Positions 23,842 to 33,407 of a stretch of DNA of 34,109 nt are shown here, piece by piece; the stretch's first letter is position 1; each line of letters opens with the position of its first letter. The DNA is from Marinoscillum sp964351885 (GTDB lineage Bacteria > Bacteroidota > Bacteroidia > Cytophagales > Cyclobacteriaceae): positions 1-34,109 of the forward strand of contig CAYGPP010000027.1 of the NCBI GenBank assembly GCA_964351885.1, in the 5' to 3' direction. The notes under the pieces were generated by a model. That model was given only the letters and a program-made list of their open reading frames with translations, ran no database searches and was not told where the DNA came from. The position numbers were made by a program, and so were the translations under genes.

Positions 23842-24431
23842 TTAATTATTTAGAAGGAAAATTAGCAGTTAAAGATCCGACTTATGTAGTGGTGGATGTT
23901 GGAGGTATTGGGTACGAAGCTAAGATCAGTTTGATTACTTTTTCTGCTATCAAAGAGCTGGATCGAGCGAAGCTGTATACGCACTTCCATGTCAAGGAGG
24001 ATTCGCAGACACTTTTTGGATTTTCCGAAGAGTCAGAAAAGAAACGTTTTTTGGATTTGATTTCTATATCAGGAGTGGGACCAAGCACTGGTTTGATGAT
24101 TTTATCATCGCTTTCTCCTCAAGAAATCCAACGTGCTATTTTGAGCGATGATGTCAAAACGATTCAAGGAGTGAAAGGGATTGGGCTTAAGACTGCTCAG
24201 AGAATTATCCTTGAATTAAAGGATAAAATGCAGAAAGAGGGACTCCTTGATAAAGGGATAGAATTTGCATCAATTCCTGACAATAGTTTGAGAAGTGAGG
24301 CGTTATCCGCTCTAGTGACTCTTGGTATTGGCAAACCAGCTGCCGAGAAAAGCATTGATGCAATTCTCAAACAGCACGGATCACAATTAAAATTAGAAGA
24401 GCTCTTGAAACTGGCTCTTAAAAGAACCTGA
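23838..24431 (+). CDS. ruvA: Holliday junction DNA helicase subunit RuvA
   Basis: Binds Holliday junctions and guides RuvB in branch migration. The 197-aa protein has the N-terminal OB fold (MINYLEGKLAVKDPTYVVVDVGGIGYEAKIS), tandem helix-hairpin-helix motifs (SGVGPSTGLMIL and QGVKGIGLKTAQRIILELKDKM) and the C-terminal three-helix domain (ALVTLGIGKPAAEKSI) that contacts RuvB. Length is normal. Its ATG overlaps the maeB stop (ATGA), so it is coupled to maeB. The sprA gene follows after 11 nt. No ruvB or ruvC is in the window. Confidence 0.96.
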   Translation: MINYLEGKLAVKDPTYVVVDVGGIGYEAKISLITFSAIKELDRAKLYTHFHVKEDSQTLFGFSEESEKKRFLDLISISGVGPSTGLMILSSLSPQEIQRAILSDDVKTIQGVKGIGLKTAQRIILELKDKMQKEGLLDKGIEFASIPDNSLRSEALSALVTLGIGKPAAEKSIDAILKQHGSQLKLEELLKLALKRT

Positions 24432-24442
24432 CTTAATTTTTT

Positions 24443-27400
24443 TTGAAGAGGAGAACTTACATAGCATGTTTGTTAAGTATGATACTGCTATTTGGTTTGG
24501 GATTTATCCCAAAAGCAATTGCTGTACCCTATATACTCATTCAGCAAACTCCTCAGGATACCGTTAAAACAGATACCATACCTCCGTATACACCGACCAA
24601 AGTTCCCACTTATCAGCCTTCTTATCGATTTGGAGACCCTTTTTCTAACCAAAGCAGTCATTCACCACTTTTACTCTCCGATCCCTCTTCCATAGACTTA
24701 CAGGTAGATTTTGACTCTACCATCAATTATTCAGTTTATGAGCGAATCGGGGATGTCAACTTCCGACCGGTTACTACCATGACCTTTGAGGAGTATGACA
24801 AATTCAATGATGATCAGATCGCCAAAGACTACTTCCAAGAACGATCATCAGGGCTAGATGGAGAAAGTGCAGTAAGCGGTAGAAGCCTTATTCCTAGGTT
24901 ATATATTAGTCCCGTTTTTGATCGATTGTTTGGTGGTAGCTATGTAGATATTCAGCCAAATGGTTTCGTCAATCTTGATTTTGGGGGTAGATGGCAAAGA
25001 GTCGATAATCCAGCGATTCCCCTTCGTCAGCAGCGAAACGGGGGGTTTAATTTTGACCAGCAAATTTCATTGAACCTGATAGGTAAGATTGGTGAAAAGT
25101 TGGCTGTTACTGCCAATTTTGATAATAACAACACTTTTGATTTTCAGAATAACCTCAAAGTAGAATTCACAGGCTATGAGGAGGATATCATCAAGAAAAT
25201 AGAAATTGGTAATGTGAGCATGCCAGTCTCCAATAGCCTAATGACAGGAGCGCAGGCATTGTTTGGGGTTAAGACCGAGCTCCAGTTTGGAAATCTTTAT
25301 GTCACAGGAGTAGCATCTCGGCAACAGGGCAAAAGTGATGTATTGACAATAGAAAGTGGTTTTCAAGGCAAAGAGTTTGAAGTAAGAGCGTCCAACTATG
25401 ACGAGAACAGGCATTTCTTTCTTGGCCATTTCTTTAGAGATAACTATGAGCGTTGGCTAAGCACATTGCCTCAGATCACATCTGGAGTGAATGTCACCCG
25501 TGTGGAGGTCTATGTGATCAACCGAAACAACGATACCAGAAGCACTAGAGAAGTAGTAGGTCTTATGGATCTTGGTGAAGGTGAGGCCAAAAACATTTTG
25601 CGAAACCCATTATCTGTTCCTACAGGAAACTATGAGGTAACACCTGCTAGTGGTCAATCATCACGATTTCCGACTACCAATAGTGCCAATAATCTTTATA
25701 GTGATTTCACTGCACTCAATGTGCGGGCGAGTAGTGAGGTCACAGAAACACTGGAAACAGCGTTCGACTTTGTAGATGGGACAGATTTTGTGAAAGTAGG
25801 TACAGCAAGACAGCTAGAGCCAGATGAGTTTGTGATCAATGATAGGCTAGGTTATATCACGTTACTAAGAAAGCTTCAAAATGATGAGATGCTTGCAGTC
25901 TCTTATGAGTACACATTTGACGGGGGCAGATATCGGGTAGGGGAGCTGAGTGAGGATTATCAGATATACAAAGATGATGAGGTTATCGTGATGAAACTTC
26001 TTCGCCCTAATAAGATTAATACCCAGATTCCTTCTTGGGATCTGATGATGAAAAACATCTATAATCTTAACGCAAGCCAAATAGAGCGTGAAGGTTTCAC
26101 TCTGAGGGTGCATTATAGGGATGATGCAACAGGTATTGACAACCCTTCATTACATGAGGGAAGTAGAACCAAGGATCAACCACTTATTGAGATTTTGGGA
26201 TTGGATCAACTCAATCAAAACAATGACCGTCAGCGAGATGGTAATTTTGACTACATCGAAGGAGTGACGATCGATGTGCGCAACGGGAATATAATGTTCC
26301 CCGTACTTGAACCTTTCGGAAGCAAGCTTGAGAGTCAATTTTTGGACAGTGAGGTTTTCCTGAAGGAGAAGTACGTCTATGATACCCTGTACCGTACCAC
26401 TAAGGCTGATGCGGAACTCGTTGCTTCTAAGAATAAATTTTTCATTGTGGGTAGATTCAATGCCGGTTCGTCTAGTGAGATTGCCCTACCAGGAATTAAT
26501 ATCGCAGAGAATTCCGTTATCGTAACTGCTGGAAACACCCCTCTTACAGAAGGATTAGACTACTCGGTAGATTATAATTTGGGTAGGGTTCGAATCCTCA
26601 ATCAAGGGATTCTTAGTTCCGGAAAGACCATCAATATAGCGTATGAGAAGGCAGATTTATTCAATTTTCAGGCTCGCTGGTTGTATGGTGCAAGAGCAGA
26701 TTATAAGTTCAGCGAAAACTTCAATTTTGGAGCCACTATTCTTCATTTGAATGAGCGACCGGGAGGGATTTCAAGGTTTACCATTGGTGACGAACCAACC
26801 AAAAACACCAAGTACGGTTTCGATCTCAGTTATCAAGGGGAAGTACCATTCCTGACCAAATTCATGGATTTCTTACCATTGGTAAGCACTAAAGCTCCTT
26901 CGTCCATAACTTTCAATGCTGAATTTGCCCAAATGATCCCAGGGACATCCAATTTGGTAGATGGAAAAGGGACTTCATATATCGATGACTTTGAGAGTGC
27001 TGTGAACCCTCAGAATCTAGCTGGATGGGCCGGATGGAAACTTGCTGCTACACCAGAAACTACTGATCGACGTTTTAATTCCACTAGCGCATCCAGTTCA
27101 GCTCTTAGTACCAATTTTAAGCGAGCCAAAATGGCGTGGTACTCAATAGACCCCAGCACATTCTATACTCCCAATAGCCGTTTCTATCCTGACAATCTTA
27201 CCGAAGAAGACCTGAATAACCATTATGTACGCCCAGTCTTGCCACAAGAGATTTTCAGACAAAGAGATCGAGATGTAATCGTGTTTCCTTTGTCCGTGTT
27301 TGATATTGCCTATTATCCTTCCGAGAGAGGCCAGTACAATTACAATCCTAACCTGACCCAAGAAGGTTTATTGCCAGACCCGAAAAGCAACTATGGAGGA

Positions 27401-30400
27401 ATTACAAGAGCGATTACTACTGAAGTTGATTTTGATAAGACCAACATTGAGTACTTAGAATTTTGGATGCTCGATCCGTTTATTGACTCACCACGCGGTA
27501 TTGTACAGGCTGGTTACTCTAATGTCCCCAATACAACTGGTGGTGATCTCATATTTAATTTAGGGAGCATATCAGAGGATATTATCCCGGATGGTAGGCA
27601 TTCATTTGAGAGTGGATATCCATTCGATGGAGACTTAACTCAAGTACTAGAGAACGAATGGGGGCGCGTACCATCAGAACCTTTCCTTACGAACAATTTT
27701 GAGAATCAGGCATCCAAAAGAGACAATCAAGATTTGGGACTTGATGGAGCTGCGCTAGCAGCGGAACAGAGTATTTTTGAGGGATACATCAATGGGTTGA
27801 CTGTGCCCAATACAGTTAGGGAACAGATTCGCGCTGATCCATCGGGTGATGATTTTGAGCACTACTTAGGTGCAGGCTTAGATACCCGAAATGTGAAAAT
27901 TTTGGAGCGGTATAAAAACTGGAATGGTTTGGAAGCGAATTCACCGGTTAATTCGGGAAATGATCGCCCAAGCGCATCTACCACTACTCCTGATAATGAA
28001 GACCTCAATCAAGACAATACGATATCTGACCTAGAAGAGTACTATGAGTATAAGCTTTCGCTAAAGCCTGGAGAACTGGATATAGGGAAAAATCATATTG
28101 TCGATAAAGTCAGTGATGATAGTGGAGAGGCGACTTGGTATTTATTTAGAATTCCTGTTAAAAATCCTGATCGGGTTTATGGTGGGATTAACGGTTTCAA
28201 GACCATTAGATTCTTGAGAATGTACGCTACAAATTTCCAACAGCCGGTAGTTTTCAGAATGGCCAAACTCCAGTTGGTAGGGAGCCAGTGGAGGAAATAT
28301 CAAGAGGCGTTGAACGAGCCCGGGCTAAATGAAGTACCCGAGACCTCATTTTCAGATTTCAGTATTTCTGTTGTCAATGTAGAGGAGAATAGTACAGGGA
28401 GCAATAATAAATCTCCATATACCGTTCCCCCAGGGATCAACCGCGATAGGGACAATACCACAATAGTTAACCGCCAAGTCAATGAGCAATCCCTGCAGGT
28501 GTGTGTGGAGGATCTGAATGACAAAGACGGCCGATCAGTCTTCAAGAATGTAACTATTGATTTGATCAATTATGGGAGCATACAGATGTTTTTACATGCC
28601 GAGGCATTTGGTGGAGATATGTTGCAGGATGATGAGATGAATGCTTTCGTCCGGTTAGGTACTGACTTTACGGAGAATTATTATGAGATAGAAGTGCCGC
28701 TAAAAGTTACTCCTCAAGGAGTAACAGGCACAGGTGAATCTTTGGCTAGATTGGTCTGGCCATTGGAGAACGAAATAGACCTCTCGATTAATGAACTACT
28801 CGGAATAAAAGCCGATAGAAATCGCGGAGGTTTTGATGAACAGATTCCTTTTTCTACTCCCTCCAATGATGGAAAATATAAACTCACGTTAAAGGGAAGG
28901 CCAGATATTTCTTCTATACAGGTCTTGATGATTGGAGTTCGTAATCCAGAGTCTGATGATCGTGCTCCTAAATCCGTTTGTCTTTGGGCCAATGAACTTA
29001 GGGTGTCAGATTTTGACAAGCGCAAGGGCTGGGCTGCCAATGCAAGGTTGAGTACCAAACTGGCTGATGTAGCGACGATCTCAGCTTCTACAAGATATAC
29101 CTCTATCGGGTTTGGGAATATTCAGCAAACCATTCAGCAGAGAACCAGAGATGAGACTATTCAATATGATATTTCTGCCAATGTGAATGTCGACAAGTTT
29201 TTATTGCCTGAGAAGACAGGTCTGAAGGTGCCAATGTTTGTCAGTTATGAAAACTCTAGAGTTACTCCACAGTTCGATCCATTGGATCCGGATGTTCCGC
29301 TAGAGGCTTCATTGGAAGCTTTTGATACAGAAGAGGAGCGGAATAGGTACAGGAAAATTGTAGAAGACCGAACGGAGCGGAGAAGTATCAACTTCACCAA
29401 TGTCCGTAAGCAAAAAGTAAATCCAGATGCGAATAACCACTTCTTCGATATTGAAAACCTAGCATTTTCGTATGCTTATAGTGATGTGATCACGAGTAAT
29501 GCCACCACAGAGACCTTTCTACAAAAGAGAGTGAGCGGCGGAGTGGGCTATAACTATTCTCCAAGGACTATTTCTTTAGAGCCATTTGCCAAAGCTGATG
29601 TATTCAATAGTCCTTATTTGAAGTTGATCAAGGATATCAATCTGTCCATTTTACCCTCCAGTGTATCTGTGAGTGGAGATTTGGATAGGAGTTTCCGACT
29701 TACTCAGCTTTATGATGATAATCTTGAAGTAGACCGTACCCAAGCCTACTACGAACGGCTTTTTACCTTTAATCGGAATTATGCGCTGCGCTGGAGTCCT
29801 TTCAAAAGTCTGAATTTGGATTACTCAGCTCGGGTTAATGCAGTGATTGATGAAATAGAAGGTAGCAATACGCCAATCGAAGGGGATATTGATACCCAAG
29901 AGGAACGCCAATACATCTGGGGAGAGGTAAAAAATCTGGGTAGAATGAGGTCATTTGATCAATCGATCTCAGCAACCTATAAGCTCCCATTGAATAAGCT
30001 CCCATTCACAGATTGGTTGACTGCTGATGTAAAATATGCTACTGGCTATACTTGGACAGCTGGATCTAAGGTTGAAGAAGCCGAGGAGGGAGAAGTTCAG
30101 ATTCCATTTTTTGGAAATACCATCGAGAACCGGAGAGATCAAGGCGTTGCTGCCAAAGTAGATATGGTTAAGCTCTACAACAAGGTGACATTTCTTAAAG
30201 AAATCAATTCTCCGCCCCGAAAGAAGGCAGATGATGTGTCATCCTTTAACCCTGCAAAAGGTTTCTTAAGGCTCCTAATGTCATTGAGAAATATCAATAT
30301 GACCTATAATATACGAGAAGGAACCACCCTCACTGGCTATGCTCCAAGAGCCTTTTTGTTCGGTATGGATAGTAGCTTTCGAGCACCTGGTTGGGATTTT

Positions 30401-31642
30401 ATATTAGGCGATCAAGACCCTAACATTAGGTTTGAAGCTGCTGAGAATGATTGGTTGATCAGAGCTACAGAGCTAAGTGCTCCTTTCTTACAGACATATT
30501 CTACGGATTTGACGCTAAGAGCCTCCATAGAACCAGCCAAAGACTTAAAAATTCAACTTGACGCCAAGCGGACCAATAATGCTTCATTCCAGGAGTTATT
30601 CAGGTTTGATGCGTCCGACAGTGTCAATGATTTTAGATCCCTGACACCAGTCAGAAAAGGGAGCTACAATATTTCTTACATGTCTATCCGAACGGCATTC
30701 GACAGAAAAGGAGATGACAATTCTTCTGATGCGTTTGATACATTCGCCCGAAACATAGACGAAATTAGAAGGAAACAAAATACGCTGAATGAAAATGGTG
30801 GCTTTTACGATTCTCTTTCTCAAGATGTGCTGATTCCTTCTTTTTTAGCAGCTTATTCAGGTAAAAGCGCTTCTGATATTCCTCTTTCTCCTTTCCCAAA
30901 GATTCCTTTGCCTGGTTGGAGATTAGATTATGGTGGCTTGAGTAAAATTCCAGCCTTGGCCGAAATATTTTCCTCTGTAAGTATTACACATGGTTACCGG
31001 TCAGTCTACAATGTCAATGATTATAATTTCAACATTGGTAACTATGGTGGTGACCAATTAGATAATGATTTCAGCATCACCTTAAACAACAATGTGCTTG
31101 ACTATCCTCAAGCAACAGATACTACAGGAGGTGGTCGATATGCGCCAGTCTACATTATTAATCAAGTCACGATATCAGAGCAGTTTGCTCCTCTGATCGG
31201 GATCAATGTTCGAACTAAGAACAACATCACCACTAGGATGGAATACAAAAAAGAGCGGACACTTTCTCTCAACATGAATAATGCACAGATAACTGAAACT
31301 TCAAGTCAGGATTTCACCTTAGATTTTGGTTATAGTAAAGAAGAATTCAAGGTTCCGTTCAAGATCAAAGGAAGAACTGTTACCCTTGATAATGCCATCA
31401 CTATGCGAGTGAGTATGACGCTAAGAGATGCTGAAACTGTTCAGCGAAAGCTGGAAGGGAGGAGTGAAATCACTAATGGAAATACTAACTTCCAATTGCG
31501 CCCATCGCTCACCTACAAAATCAACGACCAACTGGATCTAACCATGTATTTCGAAAGAAGTGTCACTGAGCCAAAAGTCAGTTCTTTCAAAACAGCGACC
31601 ACTGCCTTTGGAACACAGCTAAGATTTAGCTTAGCGCAATAG
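24443..31642 (+). CDS. sprA: SprA (Sov), type IX secretion system outer-membrane translocon
   Basis: The very large 2,399-aa protein is the type IX secretion pore family: a signal peptide and periplasmic N-terminus, then a giant outer-membrane beta barrel used to pass C-terminal-domain cargo. Evidence is size, the early GDPFSNQSSHSPLLLSDPS segment, the KGTSYIDDFESA motif (about 850) and the long run of alternating strand segments ending in a C-terminal barrel strand (TTAFGTQLRFSLAQ). The start is TTG at 24443; the KRR n-region and hydrophobic core that follow look like a signal peptide, whereas the ATG at codon 13 would lose all its positive charge. The ruvA-sprA-gcvH-vanZ order is one I associate with other Bacteroidota. 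No cargo protein with a type IX C-terminal domain is visible in the window. Confidence 0.95.
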   Translation: MKRRTYIACLLSMILLFGLGFIPKAIAVPYILIQQTPQDTVKTDTIPPYTPTKVPTYQPSYRFGDPFSNQSSHSPLLLSDPSSIDLQVDFDSTINYSVYERIGDVNFRPVTTMTFEEYDKFNDDQIAKDYFQERSSGLDGESAVSGRSLIPRLYISPVFDRLFGGSYVDIQPNGFVNLDFGGRWQRVDNPAIPLRQQRNGGFNFDQQISLNLIGKIGEKLAVTANFDNNNTFDFQNNLKVEFTGYEEDIIKKIEIGNVSMPVSNSLMTGAQALFGVKTELQFGNLYVTGVASRQQGKSDVLTIESGFQGKEFEVRASNYDENRHFFLGHFFRDNYERWLSTLPQITSGVNVTRVEVYVINRNNDTRSTREVVGLMDLGEGEAKNILRNPLSVPTGNYEVTPASGQSSRFPTTNSANNLYSDFTALNVRASSEVTETLETAFDFVDGTDFVKVGTARQLEPDEFVINDRLGYITLLRKLQNDEMLAVSYEYTFDGGRYRVGELSEDYQIYKDDEVIVMKLLRPNKINTQIPSWDLMMKNIYNLNASQIEREGFTLRVHYRDDATGIDNPSLHEGSRTKDQPLIEILGLDQLNQNNDRQRDGNFDYIEGVTIDVRNGNIMFPVLEPFGSKLESQFLDSEVFLKEKYVYDTLYRTTKADAELVASKNKFFIVGRFNAGSSSEIALPGINIAENSVIVTAGNTPLTEGLDYSVDYNLGRVRILNQGILSSGKTINIAYEKADLFNFQARWLYGARADYKFSENFNFGATILHLNERPGGISRFTIGDEPTKNTKYGFDLSYQGEVPFLTKFMDFLPLVSTKAPSSITFNAEFAQMIPGTSNLVDGKGTSYIDDFESAVNPQNLAGWAGWKLAATPETTDRRFNSTSASSSALSTNFKRAKMAWYSIDPSTFYTPNSRFYPDNLTEEDLNNHYVRPVLPQEIFRQRDRDVIVFPLSVFDIAYYPSERGQYNYNPNLTQEGLLPDPKSNYGGITRAITTEVDFDKTNIEYLEFWMLDPFIDSPRGIVQAGYSNVPNTTGGDLIFNLGSISEDIIPDGRHSFESGYPFDGDLTQVLENEWGRVPSEPFLTNNFENQASKRDNQDLGLDGAALAAEQSIFEGYINGLTVPNTVREQIRADPSGDDFEHYLGAGLDTRNVKILERYKNWNGLEANSPVNSGNDRPSASTTTPDNEDLNQDNTISDLEEYYEYKLSLKPGELDIGKNHIVDKVSDDSGEATWYLFRIPVKNPDRVYGGINGFKTIRFLRMYATNFQQPVVFRMAKLQLVGSQWRKYQEALNEPGLNEVPETSFSDFSISVVNVEENSTGSNNKSPYTVPPGINRDRDNTTIVNRQVNEQSLQVCVEDLNDKDGRSVFKNVTIDLINYGSIQMFLHAEAFGGDMLQDDEMNAFVRLGTDFTENYYEIEVPLKVTPQGVTGTGESLARLVWPLENEIDLSINELLGIKADRNRGGFDEQIPFSTPSNDGKYKLTLKGRPDISSIQVLMIGVRNPESDDRAPKSVCLWANELRVSDFDKRKGWAANARLSTKLADVATISASTRYTSIGFGNIQQTIQQRTRDETIQYDISANVNVDKFLLPEKTGLKVPMFVSYENSRVTPQFDPLDPDVPLEASLEAFDTEEERNRYRKIVEDRTERRSINFTNVRKQKVNPDANNHFFDIENLAFSYAYSDVITSNATTETFLQKRVSGGVGYNYSPRTISLEPFAKADVFNSPYLKLIKDINLSILPSSVSVSGDLDRSFRLTQLYDDNLEVDRTQAYYERLFTFNRNYALRWSPFKSLNLDYSARVNAVIDEIEGSNTPIEGDIDTQEERQYIWGEVKNLGRMRSFDQSISATYKLPLNKLPFTDWLTADVKYATGYTWTAGSKVEEAEEGEVQIPFFGNTIENRRDQGVAAKVDMVKLYNKVTFLKEINSPPRKKADDVSSFNPAKGFLRLLMSLRNINMTYNIREGTTLTGYAPRAFLFGMDSSFRAPGWDFILGDQDPNIRFEAAENDWLIRATELSAPFLQTYSTDLTLRASIEPAKDLKIQLDAKRTNNASFQELFRFDASDSVNDFRSLTPVRKGSYNISYMSIRTAFDRKGDDNSSDAFDTFARNIDEIRRKQNTLNENGGFYDSLSQDVLIPSFLAAYSGKSASDIPLSPFPKIPLPGWRLDYGGLSKIPALAEIFSSVSITHGYRSVYNVNDYNFNIGNYGGDQLDNDFSITLNNNVLDYPQATDTTGGGRYAPVYIINQVTISEQFAPLIGINVRTKNNITTRMEYKKERTLSLNMNNAQITETSSQDFTLDFGYSKEEFKVPFKIKGRTVTLDNAITMRVSMTLRDAETVQRKLEGRSEITNGNTNFQLRPSLTYKINDQLDLTMYFERSVTEPKVSSFKTATTAFGTQLRFSLAQ

Positions 31643-31662
31643 TTCTAAGTCGGAGATTTATC

Positions 31663-31677
31663 TAGATTTGAAATCTA
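31663..31677 (+). promoter_or_regulatory. Perfect -7 element inside a 15-bp dyad upstream of gcvH
   Basis: TAGATTTG (31663-31670) matches TAnnTTTG exactly and predicts a start near 31676, about 13 nt before the gcvH ATG. The same bases form a dyad TAGATTT-G-AAATCTA with 7-bp arms. No TTTG lies 19-21 nt upstream. The promoter would let gcvH be expressed apart from sprA. Confidence 0.4.
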
Positions 31678-31688
31678 AAATTGATAAA

Positions 31689-32063
31689 ATGAATATTCCT
31701 GAAAATTTAAGGTACACAGAAGATCATGAGTGGATTCTCATAGAAGGTGATGTGGCCACTATTGGCGTTACGGATTTTGCTCAAGGCGAACTTGGCGATA
31801 TCGTATATGTAGAGATTGAGACTGAAGGTGAGTCTTTGAGTGCTGGCGATGTATTTGGCACAGTGGAAGCTGTAAAAACGGTTTCTGACTTGTTTATGCC
31901 TCTTTCTGGTGAGGTCATGGAGATCAACCCTAATTTGGAAGCTAATCCAGAAGTGATCAATTCTGATCCTTATGGAGAAGGATGGATGATCAAAGTGAAG
32001 GTTAGCGATCAGGGCGATGCTTTGTTGACAGCTGAGGCATACGGAGAACTCATTGGCGCTTAA
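31689..32063 (+). CDS. gcvH: Glycine cleavage system H protein
   Basis: Lipoylated carrier that shuttles the methylamine group of glycine between the P, T and L proteins. The frame opens with TTG at 31668 but the ATG at 31689 gives the canonical start MNIPENLRYTEDHEW and a 124-aa protein, the usual length. The lipoyl-lysine is K63 in GTVEAVKTVSD. The later PYGEGWMIKVK region is typical. The gcvP, gcvT and lpd genes are not in this window. It lies 46 nt after sprA and the vanZ-like gene overlaps its end by 11 nt. The tdh-kbl pair at 9-11.6 kb produces glycine, its upstream substrate. Confidence 0.95.
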   Translation: MNIPENLRYTEDHEWILIEGDVATIGVTDFAQGELGDIVYVEIETEGESLSAGDVFGTVEAVKTVSDLFMPLSGEVMEINPNLEANPEVINSDPYGEGWMIKVKVSDQGDALLTAEAYGELIGA

Positions 32064-32406
32064 TAAGCATCAGAAAAGCGCTCAAATCTTATTCGTAATA
32101 TGGACGGGTGTAATACTGTATTTGCTGTTGAGTGCTGGTGGTCAGCGCTCAGATCCATACTTGTTCACGTTTGAAGATAAACTCGTACACTTCACACTGT
32201 TCTTTGGCTGGGTCATGCTGCTTTCCTTGGGCTGGCCGACTGTTTCCAAGATCTTAGTGATCACATTAATCCTGTTGCTTGCAGGGGGTACGGAGTATCT
32301 TCAGCAGTTTGTACCCAAACGCTCTGCAGATATCTGGGATTTTGTGGCTGATACGGTAGGCGGGGTAGTAGGACTGGGGATGAGTTTTTTGATAAAAAGG
32401 GACTAA
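32053..32406 (+). CDS. VanZ-like family membrane protein
   Basis: The 117-aa protein has about four membrane helices. It carries the VanZ-family motifs FEDKLVHFTLFFGW (about 40-53) and TEYLQQFVPKRSADIWDFVADTVGG (about 80-104). The name comes from the teicoplanin-resistance gene, but the chromosomal homologues have no proven resistance role, and none should be inferred here. The start is TTG at 32053, inside the end of gcvH (11-nt overlap); no ATG exists before the second helix. Position after sprA-gcvH matches an arrangement I recall from other Bacteroidota. Function unknown. Confidence 0.82.
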   Translation: MALNKHQKSAQILFVIWTGVILYLLLSAGGQRSDPYLFTFEDKLVHFTLFFGWVMLLSLGWPTVSKILVITLILLLAGGTEYLQQFVPKRSADIWDFVADTVGGVVGLGMSFLIKRD

Positions 32407-32413
32407 AGCGTAG

Positions 32414-32443
32414 TTGAAAAAAGATCGATTAGTAATATATTTG
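32414..32443 (+). promoter_or_regulatory. Strong Bacteroidota promoter for the TonB-type gene
   Basis: TTG (32414-32416), exactly 19 nt, then a perfect TATATTTG (32436-32443). The expected start is about 32450 with a ~28-nt leader to the ATG at 32478. Arms AGTAAT and ATTACT (32431-32436 and 32446-32451) flank the -7 box as a dyad with a 9-nt spacer. This is the best match to the -33/-7 consensus in the window. Confidence 0.65.
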
Positions 32444-32477
32444 AAATTACTCTCGTTTATAGATAGTTAAAACAATT

Positions 32478-33155
32478 ATGGAAGCAAAGAAAAACCCTAA
32501 AGTTGACTTAGAGAAAAAATCCGGTTTGTTGATGAATATCGGATTTACTGTGAGTTTACTATGTGTCATCTTGGCGTTCGAATGGAGAACGTACGATGAT
32601 TCAGGTCTTGTAGATCTGGGTCAGATTACTGATGACTTTGAAGATATCATGGAGATACCTCCAACGGAGCAACCACCGCCCCCACCACCGAAAATTCAGC
32701 TTCCTGAGATTATAGAAGTTCCTGATGAGGAAGAAATCGAAGAAGAAATCGAGGTGATACTCGATGTGGAAGTAACGGAAGAGACTGTTATAGAAGATAT
32801 CGTTTTCGAAGAAGTGGTTGAGGAAGAAGAAGTGGATGAGGTCTTCACAATTGTGGAGGATCAGCCAGAATTTCCAGGAGGAATAGCAGCGTTCTACAAG
32901 TTCGTAGGGGATAATATGGACTACCCGTCTCAAGCAAGACGAATGGGTATAGAAGGTAGGGTTTATGTTCAGTTCGTTGTGGACAAGGACGGAACGGTTA
33001 CTGAAGTGAAAGCCGTTAAGGGTATTGGTGCAGGATGTGACGAGGAAGCCGAGAGAGTACTTCGCCAATCACCAAAATTCAAACCTGGTAAGCAAAGAGG
33101 TAGATCAGTAAAAGTACGAATGGTACTTCCGATTATCTTCAAACTAAGTAACTAA
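32478..33155 (+). CDS. TonB-family energy transducer with acidic linker
   Basis: The 225-aa protein couples inner-membrane proton motive force to outer-membrane receptors. It has a short cytoplasmic N-terminus and one membrane helix (residues 17-34). A Pro run (66-71) and a linker (about 73-128) come next, then the TonB C-terminal domain (about 132-225: FPGG, YPSQARRMGIEGRVYVQFVVDKDG, VLRQSPKFKPG). The linker is rich in Glu and Asp, and from Lys72 to Lys141 there is not a single Lys or Arg. Linkers of classic TonB are Pro/Lys/Glu mixtures, so this strongly acidic form is notable, though acidic linkers are known in Bacteroidota. It has its own strong promoter, ends in a clear terminator and is probably monocistronic. 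No ExbB/ExbD gene is near. Confidence 0.92.
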   Translation: MEAKKNPKVDLEKKSGLLMNIGFTVSLLCVILAFEWRTYDDSGLVDLGQITDDFEDIMEIPPTEQPPPPPPKIQLPEIIEVPDEEEIEEEIEVILDVEVTEETVIEDIVFEEVVEEEEVDEVFTIVEDQPEFPGGIAAFYKFVGDNMDYPSQARRMGIEGRVYVQFVVDKDGTVTEVKAVKGIGAGCDEEAERVLRQSPKFKPGKQRGRSVKVRMVLPIIFKLSN

Positions 33156-33182
33156 GCGAAGCAATTCGATTAACAATATACC

Positions 33183-33216
33183 AATCCCGACAGGCTGAGC
33201 CTCGTCGGGATTTTTT
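33183..33216 (+). terminator. Intrinsic terminator after the TonB-type gene
   Basis: AATCCCGAC-AGG ... CCT-C-GTCGGGATT forms a 12-bp stem with one bulged C and a CTGAG loop, followed directly by a T run (33210-33216, TTTTTT after the last A). It begins 27 nt after the TonB stop codon. Confidence 0.9.
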
Positions 33217-33263
33217 ATGGCCTTTTGGTTTAGGAAATATTGGAAGATGTTAGCCTTAGGTAA

Positions 33264-33294
33264 TTTGCTTTGAATTTATCAAGCCGTATCTTTA
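33264..33294 (+). promoter_or_regulatory. Candidate promoter for ridA
   Basis: TTTG (33264-33267), exactly 19 nt, then TATCTTTA (33287-33294), one mismatch (final A for G) from TAnnTTTG. The predicted start is about 33300. It lies 48 nt after the TonB terminator. Confidence 0.5.
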
Positions 33295-33407
33295 GTTAAG
33301 AATACTTCAAACGGAGTAGTGTTTATTGCTGTTTGTAAACGGTTACAGACGGATTTATGGCTGTTAATCAGTCTTTAATTAAAGTAACAACTGATAGCTA
33401 TAAGGTA

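Noticed and set aside
32053..32406. VanZ-like protein as a glycopeptide-resistance gene
   Set aside because: No vanHAX or regulator genes are present; homologues of this kind occur widely without a proven resistance role.
32601..33068. 155-codon open frame on the minus strand inside the TonB-type gene
   Set aside because: It is antisense to the well-supported TonB gene, caused by its Glu/Asp-rich codons, and its protein has no recognisable domain.
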